Notes: a model not told the origin generated them from the letters alone. A DNA stretch of 64,000 bases from Chondrilla cf. caribensis (GCA_964020155.1 OZ026560.1:2755259-2819258); one strand, 5' to 3'; numbered from the stretch's first letter, positions 1 through 15,198 are shown. Program-made: numbers and translations.

Positions 1-99
1 GGAACGAGACCACTCCTCAACACTGATGTGTAGCATTAGTTCAGTTGAGAGTATTTGTCCTGTTCAGTTTATCACACATGAGCTCTGCTCATATTGTAG

Positions 100-2584
<2,485 letters not shown>

Positions 2585-3128
2585 GGTTATCACCAATTTG
2601 AATTTCGATTCACTTTGTCATCAATGTCAATGCAATTCTTAATTTGAGTGTACGTAATGTATGTACAATGAAATTCATTAATCTCCTCCAAATGAGTGTT
2701 GTAAATGTGTAAGATGATGTGTGACTATAACATACACCTCAAGGATTCATCAATAGTTTAGTATTGTTTGATTTTCTTTAATAATTCGTTTTATTATATA
2801 ACCATTTGTTTATTACAGTTATTGTACTATAGTGTGATGTGTAAGACATAAAATCAATATGGATGAATGTATGGGATGCAAGTGTGTAGATTCTCATTAA
2901 TCTGCCAAAATACACCACAACTTTAATTTTCCCTGATTTTAAGTAGAATAATGTAGTGGAAGGTCCAAATTGCTATAATCTAATGTGATCACATATATTA
3001 TGGGACCTTGTTCTCTTGTCTGGATTGGACAGGTTGCTGTTCCATTCAGATTGGAATGTATGCAAACACATGTCAGACATGTATGTATTTTGGGAGTCAA
3101 TCAAGGTGACCACTTCAGACAGATGGTC
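2585..3128. other. Intergenic AT-rich DNA after GNB5
   Basis: This is presumably the GNB5 3' UTR followed by the spacer between two convergent genes. I see no coding exon, RNA gene or clear repeat here. No canonical AATAAA was obvious. Confidence 0.5.
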
Positions 3129-3530
3129 TAGGGAGGTGGCTGTTCATACAGGTCCCACTGTACTATACAGGTGACCATCCTAGGGAGGTGGCTGTTCATA
3201 CAGGTCCCACTGTACTATACAGGTGACCATCCTAGGGAGGTGGCTGTTCATACAGGTCCCACTGTACTATACAGGTGACCATCCTAGGGAGGTGGCTGTT
3301 CATACAGGTCCCACTGTACTATACAGGTGACCATCCTAGGGAGGTGGCTGTTCATACAGGTCCCACTGTACTATACAGGTGACCATCCTAGGGAGGTGGC
3401 TGTTCATACAGGTCCCACTGCACTATACAGGTGACCATCCTAGGGAGGTGGCTGTTCATATAGGTCCCATTGTACTATACAGGTGACCATCCTAGGGAGG
3501 TGGCTGTTTATACAGGTCCCACTGTACTAA
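3129..3530. repeat. 52-bp tandem repeat, about 7.7 copies
   Basis: The unit starts TAGGGAGGTGGCTGTTCATA and recurs exactly every 52 bp (3129, 3181, 3233, 3285, 3337, 3389, 3441, 3493), with only a few substitutions in the last copies. It lies between the convergent 3' ends of the GNB5-like and MYDGF-like genes. Confidence 0.95.
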
Positions 3531-3911
3531 TTAACACATATTGTACACATGCACATATGATCGAACACACATGTAGGTACACGCATAAGCAGATGAAAAA
3601 TGACAAAAATTAATATGACATACAATATTATAGTAAATATGATATACATACAGTATGTATTATACATATCTATACAGTATTTGTATTTCTGTAGGCATGC
3701 ACATTTATTGTGTATGTACAGCATATGTAATATTATAATATTCTTATGTATTCCAACAAAACATATGCATACAATATGTAATAACTCCTTCACTATAAAA
3801 TTATTTCAAACTTATATAATTGCATGACAAGGTACTGTCTATGGTTTGAGGTAAGGAAGATTGTTTGTTGATTCGCCTGCTGTTGTGGATACATGTACTG
3901 TTGCCTGGCAA

Positions 3912-6900
3912 CTACTTGGATGACACTGACAGCTTGGAGAGACTGTTGCGAAATCCATCTCGTTTGGATTTTACTGCAGTAATGTAACGCACAATGTAGC
4001 CATAACAACAGTTGCAGACATAACAACATCCCAGCACAAGATTATACATACATAGTACCTGTGTGTACACACTGCCTATGTGGCTGTGTGTGTAGTGTGT
4101 GTACACACTGTATATGTGCCTGTGTGTGTAGTGTGTGTACACACTGTACAAATGTCTGTACATACACACTGTACACACATTTGCCTGTATGCGTAGTGTA
4201 CGTACACACTGCATCACTACATGCAAACAGTACATCCATCAACTCACCTCTCCCACCGGACACAACATACTCTTCATCCTGGAGCAAGGCGGAGCCACTT
4301 GAGTCCTGCAGCACACACAGAGAGTAGAGTGAACAGACACACACTGTGTATAGGACTAAGCAAATATAGTAAGACCTACATCACGATAACAGGCATCATT
4401 ATCACGATTATCATGATAATTATGTGATATTGTGATTTTGAGTTCCTATTATGATTAAAATTGTCAAATTCCACTTAGTCTGGAGAAACAGTTCAAAGGT
4501 GGATGAAACAAACTATTAAACTAACAAATTAGGCGTGGAGCAATACTTTGAAGCTGAAAACACTTATACATGTACATTTTATGGAAGTAAACAAGGACAG
4601 GAAGGATACCGTGATAATACTGAACACAATATCATTACCCCTATAATAAAATTAATGTCACTTATGTTGATGTTATTAATTAATGTTAATTAATCGTATT
4701 ATTACGACTATCATACAGGCCCATTACTACTGTTACATATATATATACGTAATATGGAGTACAATTCTCTATTTACCACAACATAAGATATACATACACA
4801 AATACACAAACACAGAGTACAGGTTTTCAGGAGTGTTCGAAAACGCAGTTTGTTCATAGTTTTCCATCTTGGTCTTTTCGACCTCACGGGTCATCTCCAG
4901 CAAGACTCATGGGGTTGGAATGTACGAGATGAGAACCTATCAACTAACTGTGGATTCAAACACTCCTGAAAGGTATGTACTGTATATACTGTACGTACTG
5001 TACATACACACTAGGGGTATAGAGTTTTATGTGAATATTGTGTACATACATATACACATAGATTGGGATTTGACACGAACCCCAGGACATTCTATACATA
5101 TGTACATATATGATGAGTGAGGGTGTGATCTGAAGCTGATGCAGATAATTGGGTTAGAGTCAGCTTGTGACAGTTACAAGTGGTTCGTTGTGTCAATTGG
5201 AGAGAAGTCAAAATACAAACAGATTGCATATCTTAAGGTCTTCCCCAATGTGGTGTGTTTATGCTTATATTATACCCAAAAATGTCTATGAGTCAGAGTG
5301 AGTAGCAAAATACACACGCCGGCACTTGCATGCACTCGCATGCGCGTGCACGCACACACACACACATCATACAAAGTGCACTGTAGTTCAGTACATTCAA
5401 CTCACAAATACTTCAACAGATAGTACATCTTTGTTGAGGATTTCAACAGAGAACCTCTTAAAGTATAAATAGGATGCCTTTTCTTCTGCTCTGTAGGAGT
5501 GAAGTAGATGCAGAGATGTAGTTACAGTTCAACATCAACACAACCATCAGCAGGTCGATGGAAAGGTTAACTTCGGGCCCAGTAGAGCAGTGATGATGAT
5601 GAAACAGCTAATGATGTTGTACACATCAAGAAACTCATATGATAAGAGTCACCATTTGCTCCCAACAAATAAAACTGTCTGTACATACAGTAAATAGAGT
5701 GCCCCCATCACTCCATACACTAGAGTGCCCCCATCACTCCATACACTAGAGTGCCCCCATCACTCCATACATTAGAGTGCCCCCATCACTCCATACATTA
5801 GAGTGCCCCCATCACTCCATACATTAGAGTGCCTCCATCACTCCATACATTAGAGTGCCCCCATCACTCCATACATTAGAGTGCCCCCATCACTCCATAC
5901 ATTAGAGTGCCCACATCACTCCATACATTAGGATACCCTCACATTGGCATACCTGTACACTTTGCAGGTGTAAATTTTCTCATCTTTGTTGACCATTGCT
6001 AGAAGAATCTGCCACTCCTGGAACAACGCATGAAACACAACACATGATAACAGTCACAAGGTTTCCTACGGCCATGGATAATCACAATAATTAACTATTA
6101 ATCATAATTTTAAAGAAAATTAAAAAAGATATTAGAAAACATAGGATGGACATCGTTAGAGTTATTGATGAGTACGTGAATATTTAAATTTAACATTGAA
6201 TCACCTATCTTATCCTTACACGTATGTATGAGATTATGATGGCACCCTCCCTGGACCCACCACTGACATAGGATTAACAACAACAACAAATTCAATGAGA
6301 AAACAGGCCATGAGAAGATGAATAAAGAAAAATCAACACAATAACTCCACGGGAAATTAATACTGTATGATTTGTAGACAATTAACACTGAACTTCAAGT
6401 CCTCAGTGTATCAGTAGTTAAGAGTGCACCTGGCTATCCATTCCAAGCTCCACCCTGTACAGAGGAACCCCTTATAATAGACTCCTGGATAGTGGAAACC
6501 TCTAGTTAACAACCTTCTTTGAGTTCCCAAAGTGTCCGTTATAGAGAGGTTCCACTGTAGAGTGTACAAAACTGTGAATGTAGAAATGTCAGGTGTAGAT
6601 AAGATCCACATGGTGAGGCCGAAAGAGGCAACTCCGGACATCTGACTACGGTTCAACTGTGGTTGCAATTGGAAGCATGGAACAGGTTTTCCCGAAATTA
6701 CCCCCCTCTTACGTTAGATGAGGATAACGCCTTGTAGTCTGAAGTAACTGTTGCGGTCATTGAAAGTAAAAGACCCAAAGTTGCCCTATTTTATCTTACA
6801 TCTTACTACACAGCTGCCCGAATGGCGACATTTGAAATCACGCAAACGTCAACTTGAGAAAGTTCACTATAGGGAGAAGGCAGGCTACAAATTCATGCAG

Positions 6901-7204
6901 TACCCGAGGTCCTCACCTCGTTAGTTCCTCCACTGGCTGAGTAGGTGAACGTGCATACAGTACCGTCATCCTACACTTGACAAAGGAAAGAAGGAAACGG
7001 ATGACCTACTTGGTACACGTGTGGAACAATCGAAGAATCATGCCAGTTTAAGCTACAATACGTTACAAAACTAACCAGTTTGATATCCGTAACATGTTTT
7101 TGATTATCTGGCTTTATGCTGAAATTATCCATAGCACCACTAGCCGAGTAGGCAGCAGAAAAGCAAAGAACGAACAACAAACCAATGAACAAATCCTGCG
7201 CCAT
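3912..7204 (-). CDS. MYDGF: MYDGF-like secreted protein, complete six-exon gene
   Basis: The exons on the minus strand are 7204-7076, 6970-6917, 6017-5953, 5490-5406, 4305-4248 and 3973-3912. All borders are GT/AG and all phases agree, giving 453 nt and a 150-residue protein. Exon 1 starts MAQDLFIGLLFVLCFSAAYS, a signal peptide. Exon 2 gives CTFTYSASGGTNE and exon 3 EWQILLA...YTCKVYR. Exon 4 gives SYLYFKRFSVEIL, exon 5 LLQDEEYVV, and exon 6 GFRNSLSKLSVSSK followed by a stop. Human MYDGF has the matching blocks CMFTYASQGGTNEQWQ, FTCTIW, KSYLYFTQFKAEV, LKTEEFEV and GAFKAELSKLVIVAK (recalled). Both cysteines of the family are present. The C-terminal RTEL-type ER-retention signal is absent. The start codon lies 55 bp from that of the divergent ankyrin gene. 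Confidence 0.88.
4062..4210. repeat. Short tandem repeat in MYDGF intron 5
   Basis: About three to four degenerate copies of a roughly 38-bp unit around GTGTGTACACACTG, with CTGTGTGTGTAG between copies. The TGTACACA core is palindromic. It lies within the intron between the exons at 4305-4248 and 3973-3912. Confidence 0.65.
5697..5933. repeat. 26-bp tandem repeat, about 9 copies, in MYDGF intron 3
   Basis: The unit GAGTGCCCCCATCACTCCAT plus ACATTA recurs every 26 bp with very few changes. It sits in the intron between the exons at 6017-5953 and 5490-5406. Confidence 0.9.
6435..6575. repeat. Probable degenerate interspersed repeat in MYDGF intron 2
   Basis: The segment carries GTCCGTTATAGAGAGGTTCC followed by ACTGTA, and an imperfect inverted counterpart (TACAGAGGAACCCCTTATAA) about 80 bp earlier. 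From memory, sequences of this kind are common dispersed repeats in marine invertebrates. No coding content was seen. Confidence 0.4.
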
Positions 7205-7259
7205 CTTGAACAGCAGTTGTTAGCAGTTATGAATCTAGTTACGTACCTGGTCATGCAAG
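7205..7259. promoter_or_regulatory. Bidirectional promoter/5'-leader between MYDGF-like and ankyrin gene 1
   Basis: Only 55 bp separate the two start codons (7204 minus, 7260 plus), so the genes must share a core promoter or overlap in their 5' ends. An ATG at 7229-7231 opens a 15-codon frame (MNLVTYLVMQDGGFL) that ends at 7276 and overlaps the ankyrin start in another frame. The same arrangement recurs at 18936-18990. No TATA box was seen. Confidence 0.55.
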
Positions 7260-10200
7260 ATGGAGGATTTCTTTAAGGCTTGTGAAAGAGGGAACTTGGA
7301 CAAAGTCAAGAAGTTTGTCGAGGAAGGATGTGATGTGAACAAGACAAACAAAAGATTCAGACTTGGGGGAACACCACTAATGTATGCAGCTGGCGAGGGA
7401 AGATTTGATGTTGTAAAACACTTAATCGATCATGGTGCTGACGTTGGTAAAAAAGATGGTCGTAAGCGAACAGTACTTCACTATGCTAGTGAGAGGGGTG
7501 ACTTGAAAGTAGTCGAGGCATTACTTAGTAAGGGTGCAGAAATTGATGTAGAGGATGTGGGTCATTGTACTCCTCTAATGTTGGCAGCTGAAAGGGAACA
7601 CAATGATATTTCATTGTATTTAATCAATCATGGTGCTGATGTTCATAAGAAAGATGGTCGTAAGCGAACAGCACTTCACTATGCTAGTGAGAGGGGTGAC
7701 TTGAAAGTAGTCAAGGCATTACTTAGTAAGGGTGCAGAAATTGATGTAGAGGATGTGGGTCATTGTACTCCTCTAATGTTGGCAGCTGGAAGGGGACACA
7801 ATGATATTTTATTGTATTTAATCAATCATGGTGCTGATGTTCATAAGAAAGATGGTCGTAAGCGAACAGCACTTCACTATGCTAGTGAGAGGGGTGACTT
7901 GAAAGTAGTCAAGGCATTACTTAGTAAGGGTGCAGAAATTGATGTAGAGGATGTGGGTCATTGTACTCCTCTAATGTTGGCAGCTGGAAGGGGACACAAT
8001 GATATTTTATTGTATTTAATCAATCATGGTGCTGATGTTCATAAGAAAGAGGGTCGTAAGCGAACAGCACTTCACTATGCTAGTGAGAGGGGTGACTTGG
8101 AAGTAGTCGAGGCATTACTTAGTAAGGGTGCAGAAATTGATGTAGAGGATGAGGATCATTGTACTCCTCTAATATTAGCTGTGAAGTGTCAAATGTTTGC
8201 CATCATGTGTCACCTCATCAAAGCAGGTGCCAATGTAAAGCGATTAGTAGATTACTTCTCTGGTATTGTGAAGGATAGTTATCTTGGAAGGTACCTCTTC
8301 TTAAGCGCTCTCTCTTACGCCATTGACAATAATCTCATAGCAGAAGCAGGTGTGCTCATTACCAATGGTGTTGGTATTGAAGGAGAACTGGATAATCCAC
8401 CCAGGACTGCTCTAACATGGTCTGCTGAGAAAGGCCATGATTCAATAGTTAGGAACCTCATTCTTCAAGGAGTTAACGCCAACTACCAGGATGCCAGTGG
8501 TCGTAGTGCTCTTCATTTTGCTGCTTCTTCTAATCACATCCAGTGTGGTATCCTGCTAGTCGAAGCAGGAGCTGATTTGGGACTTAAGGATAGATATTCC
8601 CGTACACCCCTCTATTTGGCTTCCAAAGACCTCAAAGATGCCATAACCCAGACACTGTCATTCAATACGAAGAAGACCGTCTGTGTTATTGGTAATGCAT
8701 GCAGTGGTAAGAGCACACTTATTGCATCACTGCAGAATGAGAATGCTAAATGGTGGGAGACTTACTATCATTGGCTATTTGGAGTGAAAAACATCAGTGA
8801 ACGTACAGCTGGTATCGAACCAGTATCTCTCAGCAGTAAACGATACGGAGACACGTTGTTTCTTGACTTTGCAGGTCAGCACGAATACCATGGTCCTCAC
8901 GAAATGTTCCTGGAGTCCATTTCTAGCAAAAGTAGGTGCACTGTGACCATCATCATGGTTGTGAAAGTCACTGATGAAGAATCTGCTATTTCTCAACAAC
9001 TCGATCGATGGCTTCATCCTGTGTCTAAAATGGCTACAACCACGAATCCAATTCAAGTGATTGTCATCGGAAGCCACTGGGATAAGGTGAAATCCAAAGT
9101 GGAAGCCAAGAGCAAGTTGGAGCGCTGCTATCAAAGAGTTCAACAAAGCCTTTGTGATGCCCCTTTGAAGTTTCATGATGCATGCTACCTGGATTGCCGT
9201 CAACCTTACTCGAGTGATATCGAAAAGTTGTGTGAATACCTGAATGAGGTCCCAATACCTGAATACAAAGCAGCTGAAATATCCTACAGTATCTGTTGGG
9301 TCATCTCTCGTATGAAGACCTCACTGGACAGTGAAGCCATTCGAGTATCAGATTTCACAAAGTGGATTGAGGAGAACAAGGCCAATCTCCCCACCAACCT
9401 ACCACCATCAGAAGATGTCTGCAAGGATCTCTCATCCACAGGTCACTTTATGTACCTCCCCAACAAGGAAGACCCGTCCAATGGCTGGCTTGTACTGGAC
9501 CTTCCGTTCATACTCCATAAGGTATATGGGACTCTATTCTCCCCTTCAAAGAAGATTGTCAACAAATTCGGTCTTCTCAATTGTCAAAAGCTGTCAGTCC
9601 TTTTCCCCACACTGGATCAAGGAATGGTTTGCGATGTCTTAACCAGTTTAGAGTTCTGTATCGATGTGGATCCATCAATACTTGCAGAAGATGTCACCCA
9701 GCTGACTGAGAGCACAGACGAGGATCACGACCATCTGTTCTTCCCAGCACTGGTATCATCCCAGCCTCCTAAGGTCTTCCCGTGCTCTCAACAAGGCTGT
9801 CATGTGCTATCATGGCAGTTGGTAGTGGTCAGAAGGCCCTTCATATCTCCTCGTCTCCTTCAAACTATCATCCTTCGATTGGCAGCTAATCGCGTTTTCC
9901 ACTGCAAGCAAGATTCCGACACCAGGGAGCATTACTGTAGTGTGTGGTGGAACGGAATCTTCTGGCGGTCAACTGAAGATGTGGATGTAGCGGTTCAAAT
10001 CAGCGACAACACCGTAGTTGAGTTGATCGGAAGAAGCGAGGTTGGTCCGGAAGTTCTCTGTTCGTACATTTCAACCATCGCTGGAGACATCTCTGCCACA
10101 ATACATGAACTGTCCCCGACTCTATCAGCTACTGCATACATCATCCACCCAGCCGACCCTCAAGTGCTGCTGGAGAATCCCAGATCCCCCTCTCCTCACA

Positions 10201-11590
10201 AGAAGTTTGAGGTAGACTTTATGCTGGAGAGTATAAGAAATGGCAGAAGCACTTGTGTGTCTTGCCAAATAGAGGCACCAAGAAGGCCCATTTCTGATTT
10301 GTTTTGTGGTTTTGTCCCAAAAGAAGACGTTATTCGACATTTGTCTTTTGTTGCTGGTGAGTTTGTGTGTTTATGTGTATGTATACATGTGAACTGTGAT
10401 GTGTGCTATTGTATTGTACTGTGGTATTGTGTGTTGTGTGCTATTTGAACATATAACAACTCTACTTTATTCTACAGTGCACTATTTGTTCAGTATTGTC
10501 CTCTATCTGTTTGTGCATGTACTGTACATATGTACATGTGTACCACTGTATAGTACTATTACATTGTAGTTCTGTCTGTAATTCTTGGACATCCATTGTT
10601 CATTGCGAGTGTGTGTTGTTGTACTGTAGCAAGTACTGTACTTCATATTCCATACTTCCAGGTACAACAGCACCTCATCCTTGTCAAGTCTTTGACTGTG
10701 AAGCATTCATGGACAAGTTCAAGGAAAGATTCCTCCAATCTGTAGACTCACATGCCATTGTGTTGAGACTGGAGATAGAGAAGGTGATCTCTGAAGAACT
10801 TGCCTTCACCATTAAGCATCATTGTAGAAGTACTGGAAATGAAGAACTATTTCTACATCTTGGAAGAAATGCTGATCCAGGAAGTATCCGTAAACTGTGT
10901 GATGTGATAGTGAGAGAAGAAGGCTATGCTATGATGAACGAATTGGGGAGAGACATGAGAAGAGAATTGGATCTACACACAGGTATGCAATGCCATGTAC
11001 ATGTTGTCATGTAGCTCAATATGTGTATACCATTTTATTGCAAGTTGCATGCATTGTGTGCACATGTACGTATGTACTTTGTATGCTGTGTCTGAGATTT
11101 ACATGTACAAGCACAACAAACGTGATAGTGTGTGTTTGTGTTTAATGCATGTATTTTATATGAATAGATTGTCCTTCATTTTTCATTAGATTCCAAGCTG
11201 ACAACACCCACTGATCCTCTCCTGACCAAACCCACTGTCCCCGGTCAGACCACACCAATTGAGCCTCTCAAGACCACACCCACTGATCCCCTCCTGATCA
11301 CACCTACATTGAATGAGTTAAATCGTCAAGTGATCCCCCATGTTCGTCTTGATTGGCAGTCTGTCGGTCATCACTTGGAAGTAGATCCCTCCATGATGAA
11401 GGTCATAGATGATGACTATCACGATGATGTGGAGAAGTGTTGTCGTACCATGTTCACCAGATGGTTGTCTCATGATGAAGGTACAGGAGGAGCCCCAAGA
11501 CTCTGGAGAACAGTTCTCAAAGCTCTCAAGAATGTTGGATACACCAGTGTTGTTGGAGATGTGGAGAGAACACTGTTTGAGCATCAATAA
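7260..11590 (+). CDS. Ankyrin-ROC-COR-Death domain protein, paralogue 1
   Basis: Three exons (7260-10356, 10662-10982, 11190-11590), both introns phase 1, give about 1272 residues. The protein starts MEDFFKACERGNLDKVKKF. Ankyrin repeats occupy about residues 1-460. They include four copies of a 66-residue pair (TPLMLAA...HGADV then TALHYASERGDL...KGAEIDVED). The ROC GTPase follows: P-loop GNACSGKS at 478-485, DFAGQHEY at 536 and SHWDK at 605-609 (the Roco variant of the G4 motif). A COR-like region runs to the end of exon 1. Exon 2 encodes about 106 residues of charged helical sequence. Exon 3 has a short TTPTDPLL-type linker of about five units, then a Death domain (about 1184-1272: DWQSVGHHLEV, FTRWLSHDEGTG, LWRTVLKALKNVGY). 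The order resembles DAPK1 without its kinase. A role in death or innate-immune signalling is inferred. Confidence 0.93.
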
Positions 11591-11624
11591 CAGTACCAAA
11601 TGAATGTTCTGTTTTATCAATGAT

Positions 11625-13650
11625 CACCTCTACTACACACCCATTGATCCCCTCCAGACCACACCCACTGTTCCCTCCCACTAAACCTAGTGATTCCCGC
11701 TGTACTGCACCCAATTGTTGTTTCTAGAACACACACTTTTTCCTCCAGACCACACTGAGTCTCACTAATCCCCATAAGACCGCACCCACTGTTCCCTTCC
11801 AGACCACACCTCTGACTTATGTTCTCTACACTCTCATCTTAAGAAACACCTACTGGACTACACCCACTGGACCATGCCCACTGGAACACGCCCACTGATT
11901 CCCTCCAGAACTCACCCAGTGGACAGCAAGGACTGATACCCTCCAGACCACACCTAGTGATTTGCAATGGTCCTTGCCCACTGGACCACACCCAATGTTC
12001 CCCTCAAGATCTGTGGCTTTCCACTGAACTGCACCTAATGATCCCCTCAAGACCACACCCACTGTTCCCTTCCAGACATATCTCACCTAGTGAGTTCCAC
12101 TGGACTGCAATCAATGATCATCTCTAGAACACACCACTGGACCACACCCACCAATAGCCTCCAAAACACACCCACTGTTTCCCTCCAAAACACACCTACT
12201 GTTTCCCTCCAGAACACACCCACTGTTCCCCTCTAGAACGCACCCACTGGACCACACCCACTGTTCCCCTCCAGAATGCACCCACTGGACCACACCCACT
12301 GTTCCCCTCCAGAACGCACCCACTGGACCACACCCACTGTTCCCCTCCAGAGCGCACCTACTGGACCACATCCACTGTTTCCCTCCAGAACACACCCACT
12401 GGACCACATCCACTGTTCCCCTCCAGAACACCTCCACTACACCACACCCACTTTTTCCCTCCAGAACACACCCACTGTTCCCCTCCAGAACACACACACT
12501 GGACCACATCCACTGTTCCCCTCCAAAACACACCCACTGGACCACACCCACTGATAGCCTCCAGACTATGTGTAGTAATTCCCACTGGACCACACCTACT
12601 GATTCCCTCCAAACACACTGATCCCTCTATCCATATCTGAAGATTCCAACTGGACCAATCCCACCCATCACTTCAACACCCTATTTCCATTCAGATGACA
12701 TTAGTGGCTCTCACCTCATGATACCCACTGGTCCCCTTCAGACCACACCTAGTGATTTTGTCAAGACCGCACCCAATCATCACCTCCTGACTGATCCTCC
12801 TGGGTCACATGTGTTGATACCTACTGATCAGCACTATTATCTCCTTCAGACCACACCTAGTGCTTCCATTGGACCACACCCACTGCTCCTCACCAGATCA
12901 CATCTGTGGCCTCTACTGGATCACACCCATTGATCCCTCCAGACCACACCCAAGACCTCACCCAATGATGCCATCAAGACCACACCCAAAGATAACATCA
13001 AGACTACACCCAATGATCCCCTCAAAATCTCGTCCAATGATGCCATCAAGACCACAGCACCTACCTGCTCAAGACCTCACCCAATGATGCCATCAAGGCC
13101 TCATCCAATGATGCCATGAAGACTACACCCAAGAACGCTATCACGACTACACCCAATGATGTCCAATCTTACAACCGTTAATGCCCCATGACCACACCCA
13201 AGTATACTCTCAAGATCTTAATCACTGATCTCCTCAAGCTGCAACCACGGATCCCTTCCAGACTACACCCAATGATGCCATCATGCACATAGCACCTATC
13301 TACTCAAGACCTCACCCAATGAAGCTGCCAAGTCCACACCCAATGACCTTCTCAAGACCTCGTCCAATGATCCCCTTAAGACCACACCCAATGATCCCCT
13401 CACGATTACACACACAGCACCTACCTGCTCAATACCTCACCCAGTGATGCTCTTAAAACTTCCTCAATGATGCCCTCAAGACCACACCCAATGAAGCTGC
13501 TGAGACCACGCCCAATCTCCCAGCTCCCAGTGATGTTCTCAAGAATACCCAATGATGCCTTCATAACCGCAACCAATGATGCTTTTAACAGCACACCCAA
13601 TGGTGACATCAAGACCTCACCCAATGGTGACATCAAGACCTCACCAATGA
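11625..13650. repeat. Minisatellite array downstream of ankyrin gene 1
   Basis: About 2 kb of degenerate 22-24 bp units, first of the type ACCACACCCACTGTTCCCCT, later ACCACACCCAATGATCCCCT. The array begins about 35 bp after the stop codon. The unit matches the coding linker units in exon 3 of the preceding gene. The array is probably 3' UTR or flanking DNA, because its long open frames lack splice sites and shift between units. Confidence 0.9.
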
Positions 13651-13968
13651 TGACCACACTCAAAATGTGCATACATGTATACGTATATGACTATTGTTAT
13701 GTATTTACATTGTTTTTCTATTATTTTGTTTATTGAGTCACTAAATGAATTATCAATTGAAGTAATTGAATTTATCACGAAGTGGGTATATTTACTGTAC
13801 ATTTTCTTAACTACTGACTAAATACAACAAGCACTTACATCACATTGAACCAAATACACTAACCTACATATCAGCAAAATGGAATACACATGCACACACA
13901 CAACATTTCACAACAGAAAATACTGAAACGAAGCACAGCTGTTTGTGGATTCCTGTTCTTGTAGCAGT

Positions 13969-14030
13969 CTACTTTGACTTTAGGTTCAGTTTAGATAGTC
14001 CACCTCTGAACTGTCCCATGATGCATCGAA
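13969..14030 (-). pseudogene. Orphan last exon of a MYDGF-like paralogue
   Basis: After an AG acceptor at 14032-14031 on the minus strand, this 62-nt block reads RCIMGQFRGGLSKLNLKSK and a stop. Length and phase equal exon 6 of the complete MYDGF-like gene (GFRNSLSKLSVSSK). In this copy the next upstream DNA is EF-hand sequence, not MYDGF exon 5, so the exon has been cut off from its gene. Confidence 0.7.
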
Positions 14031-14094
14031 CTACAGCAGACAAGGGAGCCACAGAACCAGGGCTGTCACATTAGGTTTCTCCCAACAAAATTAA

Positions 14095-14095
<1 letters not shown>

Positions 14096-14148
<53 letters not shown>
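14096..14148. repeat. (CA)n microsatellite
   Basis: About 50 bp of pure CA repeat, followed by a CCACATCCACACCCATCC-rich stretch to about 14270. The same pairing occurs at 48121-48300. Confidence 0.9.
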
Positions 14149-14149
<1 letters not shown>

Positions 14150-14324
14150 CACACACACTACAAAACACACCCACCTACATCCACACCCATCCAACCACAT
14201 CCATCCACATCCACCCACACCCACACCCATTTACACACACACACATTACCACCCACACCCAGTACACACACACAAACGGAATTACAGAAATACGTACACA
14301 CATCTACAATAGTACACCTCTCAC

Positions 14325-15198
14325 CCTCTCCGCTATCCTGTGCAGAGTCCTCTCCAGTATCTGTCCCTCCTCTGACAGGAGTGTGTTGGCGTCCATGAGG
14401 AGTGTGGGGGAGTAGGGTTGTGGGTCCACCGTCGTCATCTTCTCCACGCCTGGTACCGTGAATTTGGCCTCCATCTCATTTGAAAACTCCTTGTAGTCCA
14501 CGTAGGATGGGTCTTTGTGAGAGCAGTACATAGTCACTGGTGAACCTCTATATAAGTATATGAAGACCACCTGTCTACAGAGTCCATATTTTGGTTGGTA
14601 TTTACAGACAGTACGCATACGTACGTACACACAAGAAGGGCATACAGGTACATACGTACACACACAAGAAGGGCATACAGGTACATACGTACACACACAA
14701 GAAGGACATACAGGTACATACGTACACACACAAGAAGGGCATACAAGTACATACATACGTACACACAAGAAGGGCATACAGGTACATACGTACACACACA
14801 AGAAGGGCATACAGGTACATACGTACGTACACACAAGAAGGGCATACAGGTACATACGTACACACACAAGAAGGGCATACAGGTACATACGTACACACAC
14901 AAGAAGGGCATACAGGTACATACGTACGTACACACAAGAAGGGCATACAGGTACATACGTACACACACAAGAAGGGCATACAGGTACATACGTACGTACA
15001 CAAGGGCATACAGGTACATACGTACACACACAAGAAGGGCATACAGGTACATGCGTACACACACAAGATAGGTATACAGGTACATACGTACACACGTACG
15101 TTGGGGACATTGTAGGCATTCTCCATCATGTCACAGAATCCCTTGTACCTTACTCTGCCGTCTTCAGTCCTGAAGTGGTCCGCTATCCTCTGTATTGA
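14325..15198 (-). pseudogene. Two exons of an EF-hand-like repeat protein (partial copy)
   Basis: Two good exons lie on the minus strand. 15198-15100 encodes 33 residues in phase 0 (SIQRIADHFRTEDGRVRYKG, then FCDMMENAYNVPN), with an AG acceptor and a GTACGT donor. 14546-14325 encodes CSHKDPSYVDYKEFSNEMEA..VPGVEKMTTVDP..ILERTLHRIAERV. Each ends in a Y-K-x-F-x(3)-M-E type module, typical of proteins built from tandem EF-hand-like units. Neither exon has a stop, unlike the related copy at 44951-46518. Other exons of the gene are not visible here, so it may be a fragment left by segmental duplication. Function unknown. Confidence 0.55.
14612..15099. repeat. 33-bp minisatellite, about 14 copies, in an EF-hand intron
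   Basis: The unit, around AAGAAGGGCATACAGGTACA then TACGTACACACAC, occupies nearly the whole intron between exons 15198-15100 and 14546-14325. Because 33 is a multiple of 3, all frames stay open (for example HTQEGHTGTYV), which mimics coding sequence. There is no independent sign of translation. Confidence 0.9.

Noticed and set aside
4790..4910. Minus-strand segment MTREVEKTKMENYEQTAFSN as a MYDGF exon
   Set aside because: The exons at 4305-4248 and 3973-3912 fill the C-terminal part in phase and match the family; this segment does not.
5130..5288. Plus-strand frame LMQIIGLESACDSYKWFVVS in a MYDGF intron
   Set aside because: It looks protein-like but has no start context, partner exon or recognised family.
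8775..9203. Minus-strand frames of 60-180 codons opposite the ROC region, repeated in all four genes
   Set aside because: They mirror the conserved sense coding sequence and have no independent family resemblance.
12111..12618. Open frames across the 3' arrays (for example VFWRGTVGVVQW, or DALKTTPND in other arrays)
   Set aside because: The arrays follow the Death-domain stop, have no splice signals that I could pair, and the frame shifts between 22- and 24-bp units.
14534..15198. Open frames of 150-270 codons in all frames (HTQEGHTGTYV and similar)
   Set aside because: A 33-bp tandem repeat keeps all frames open. Splice sites place it in an intron of EF-hand exons.
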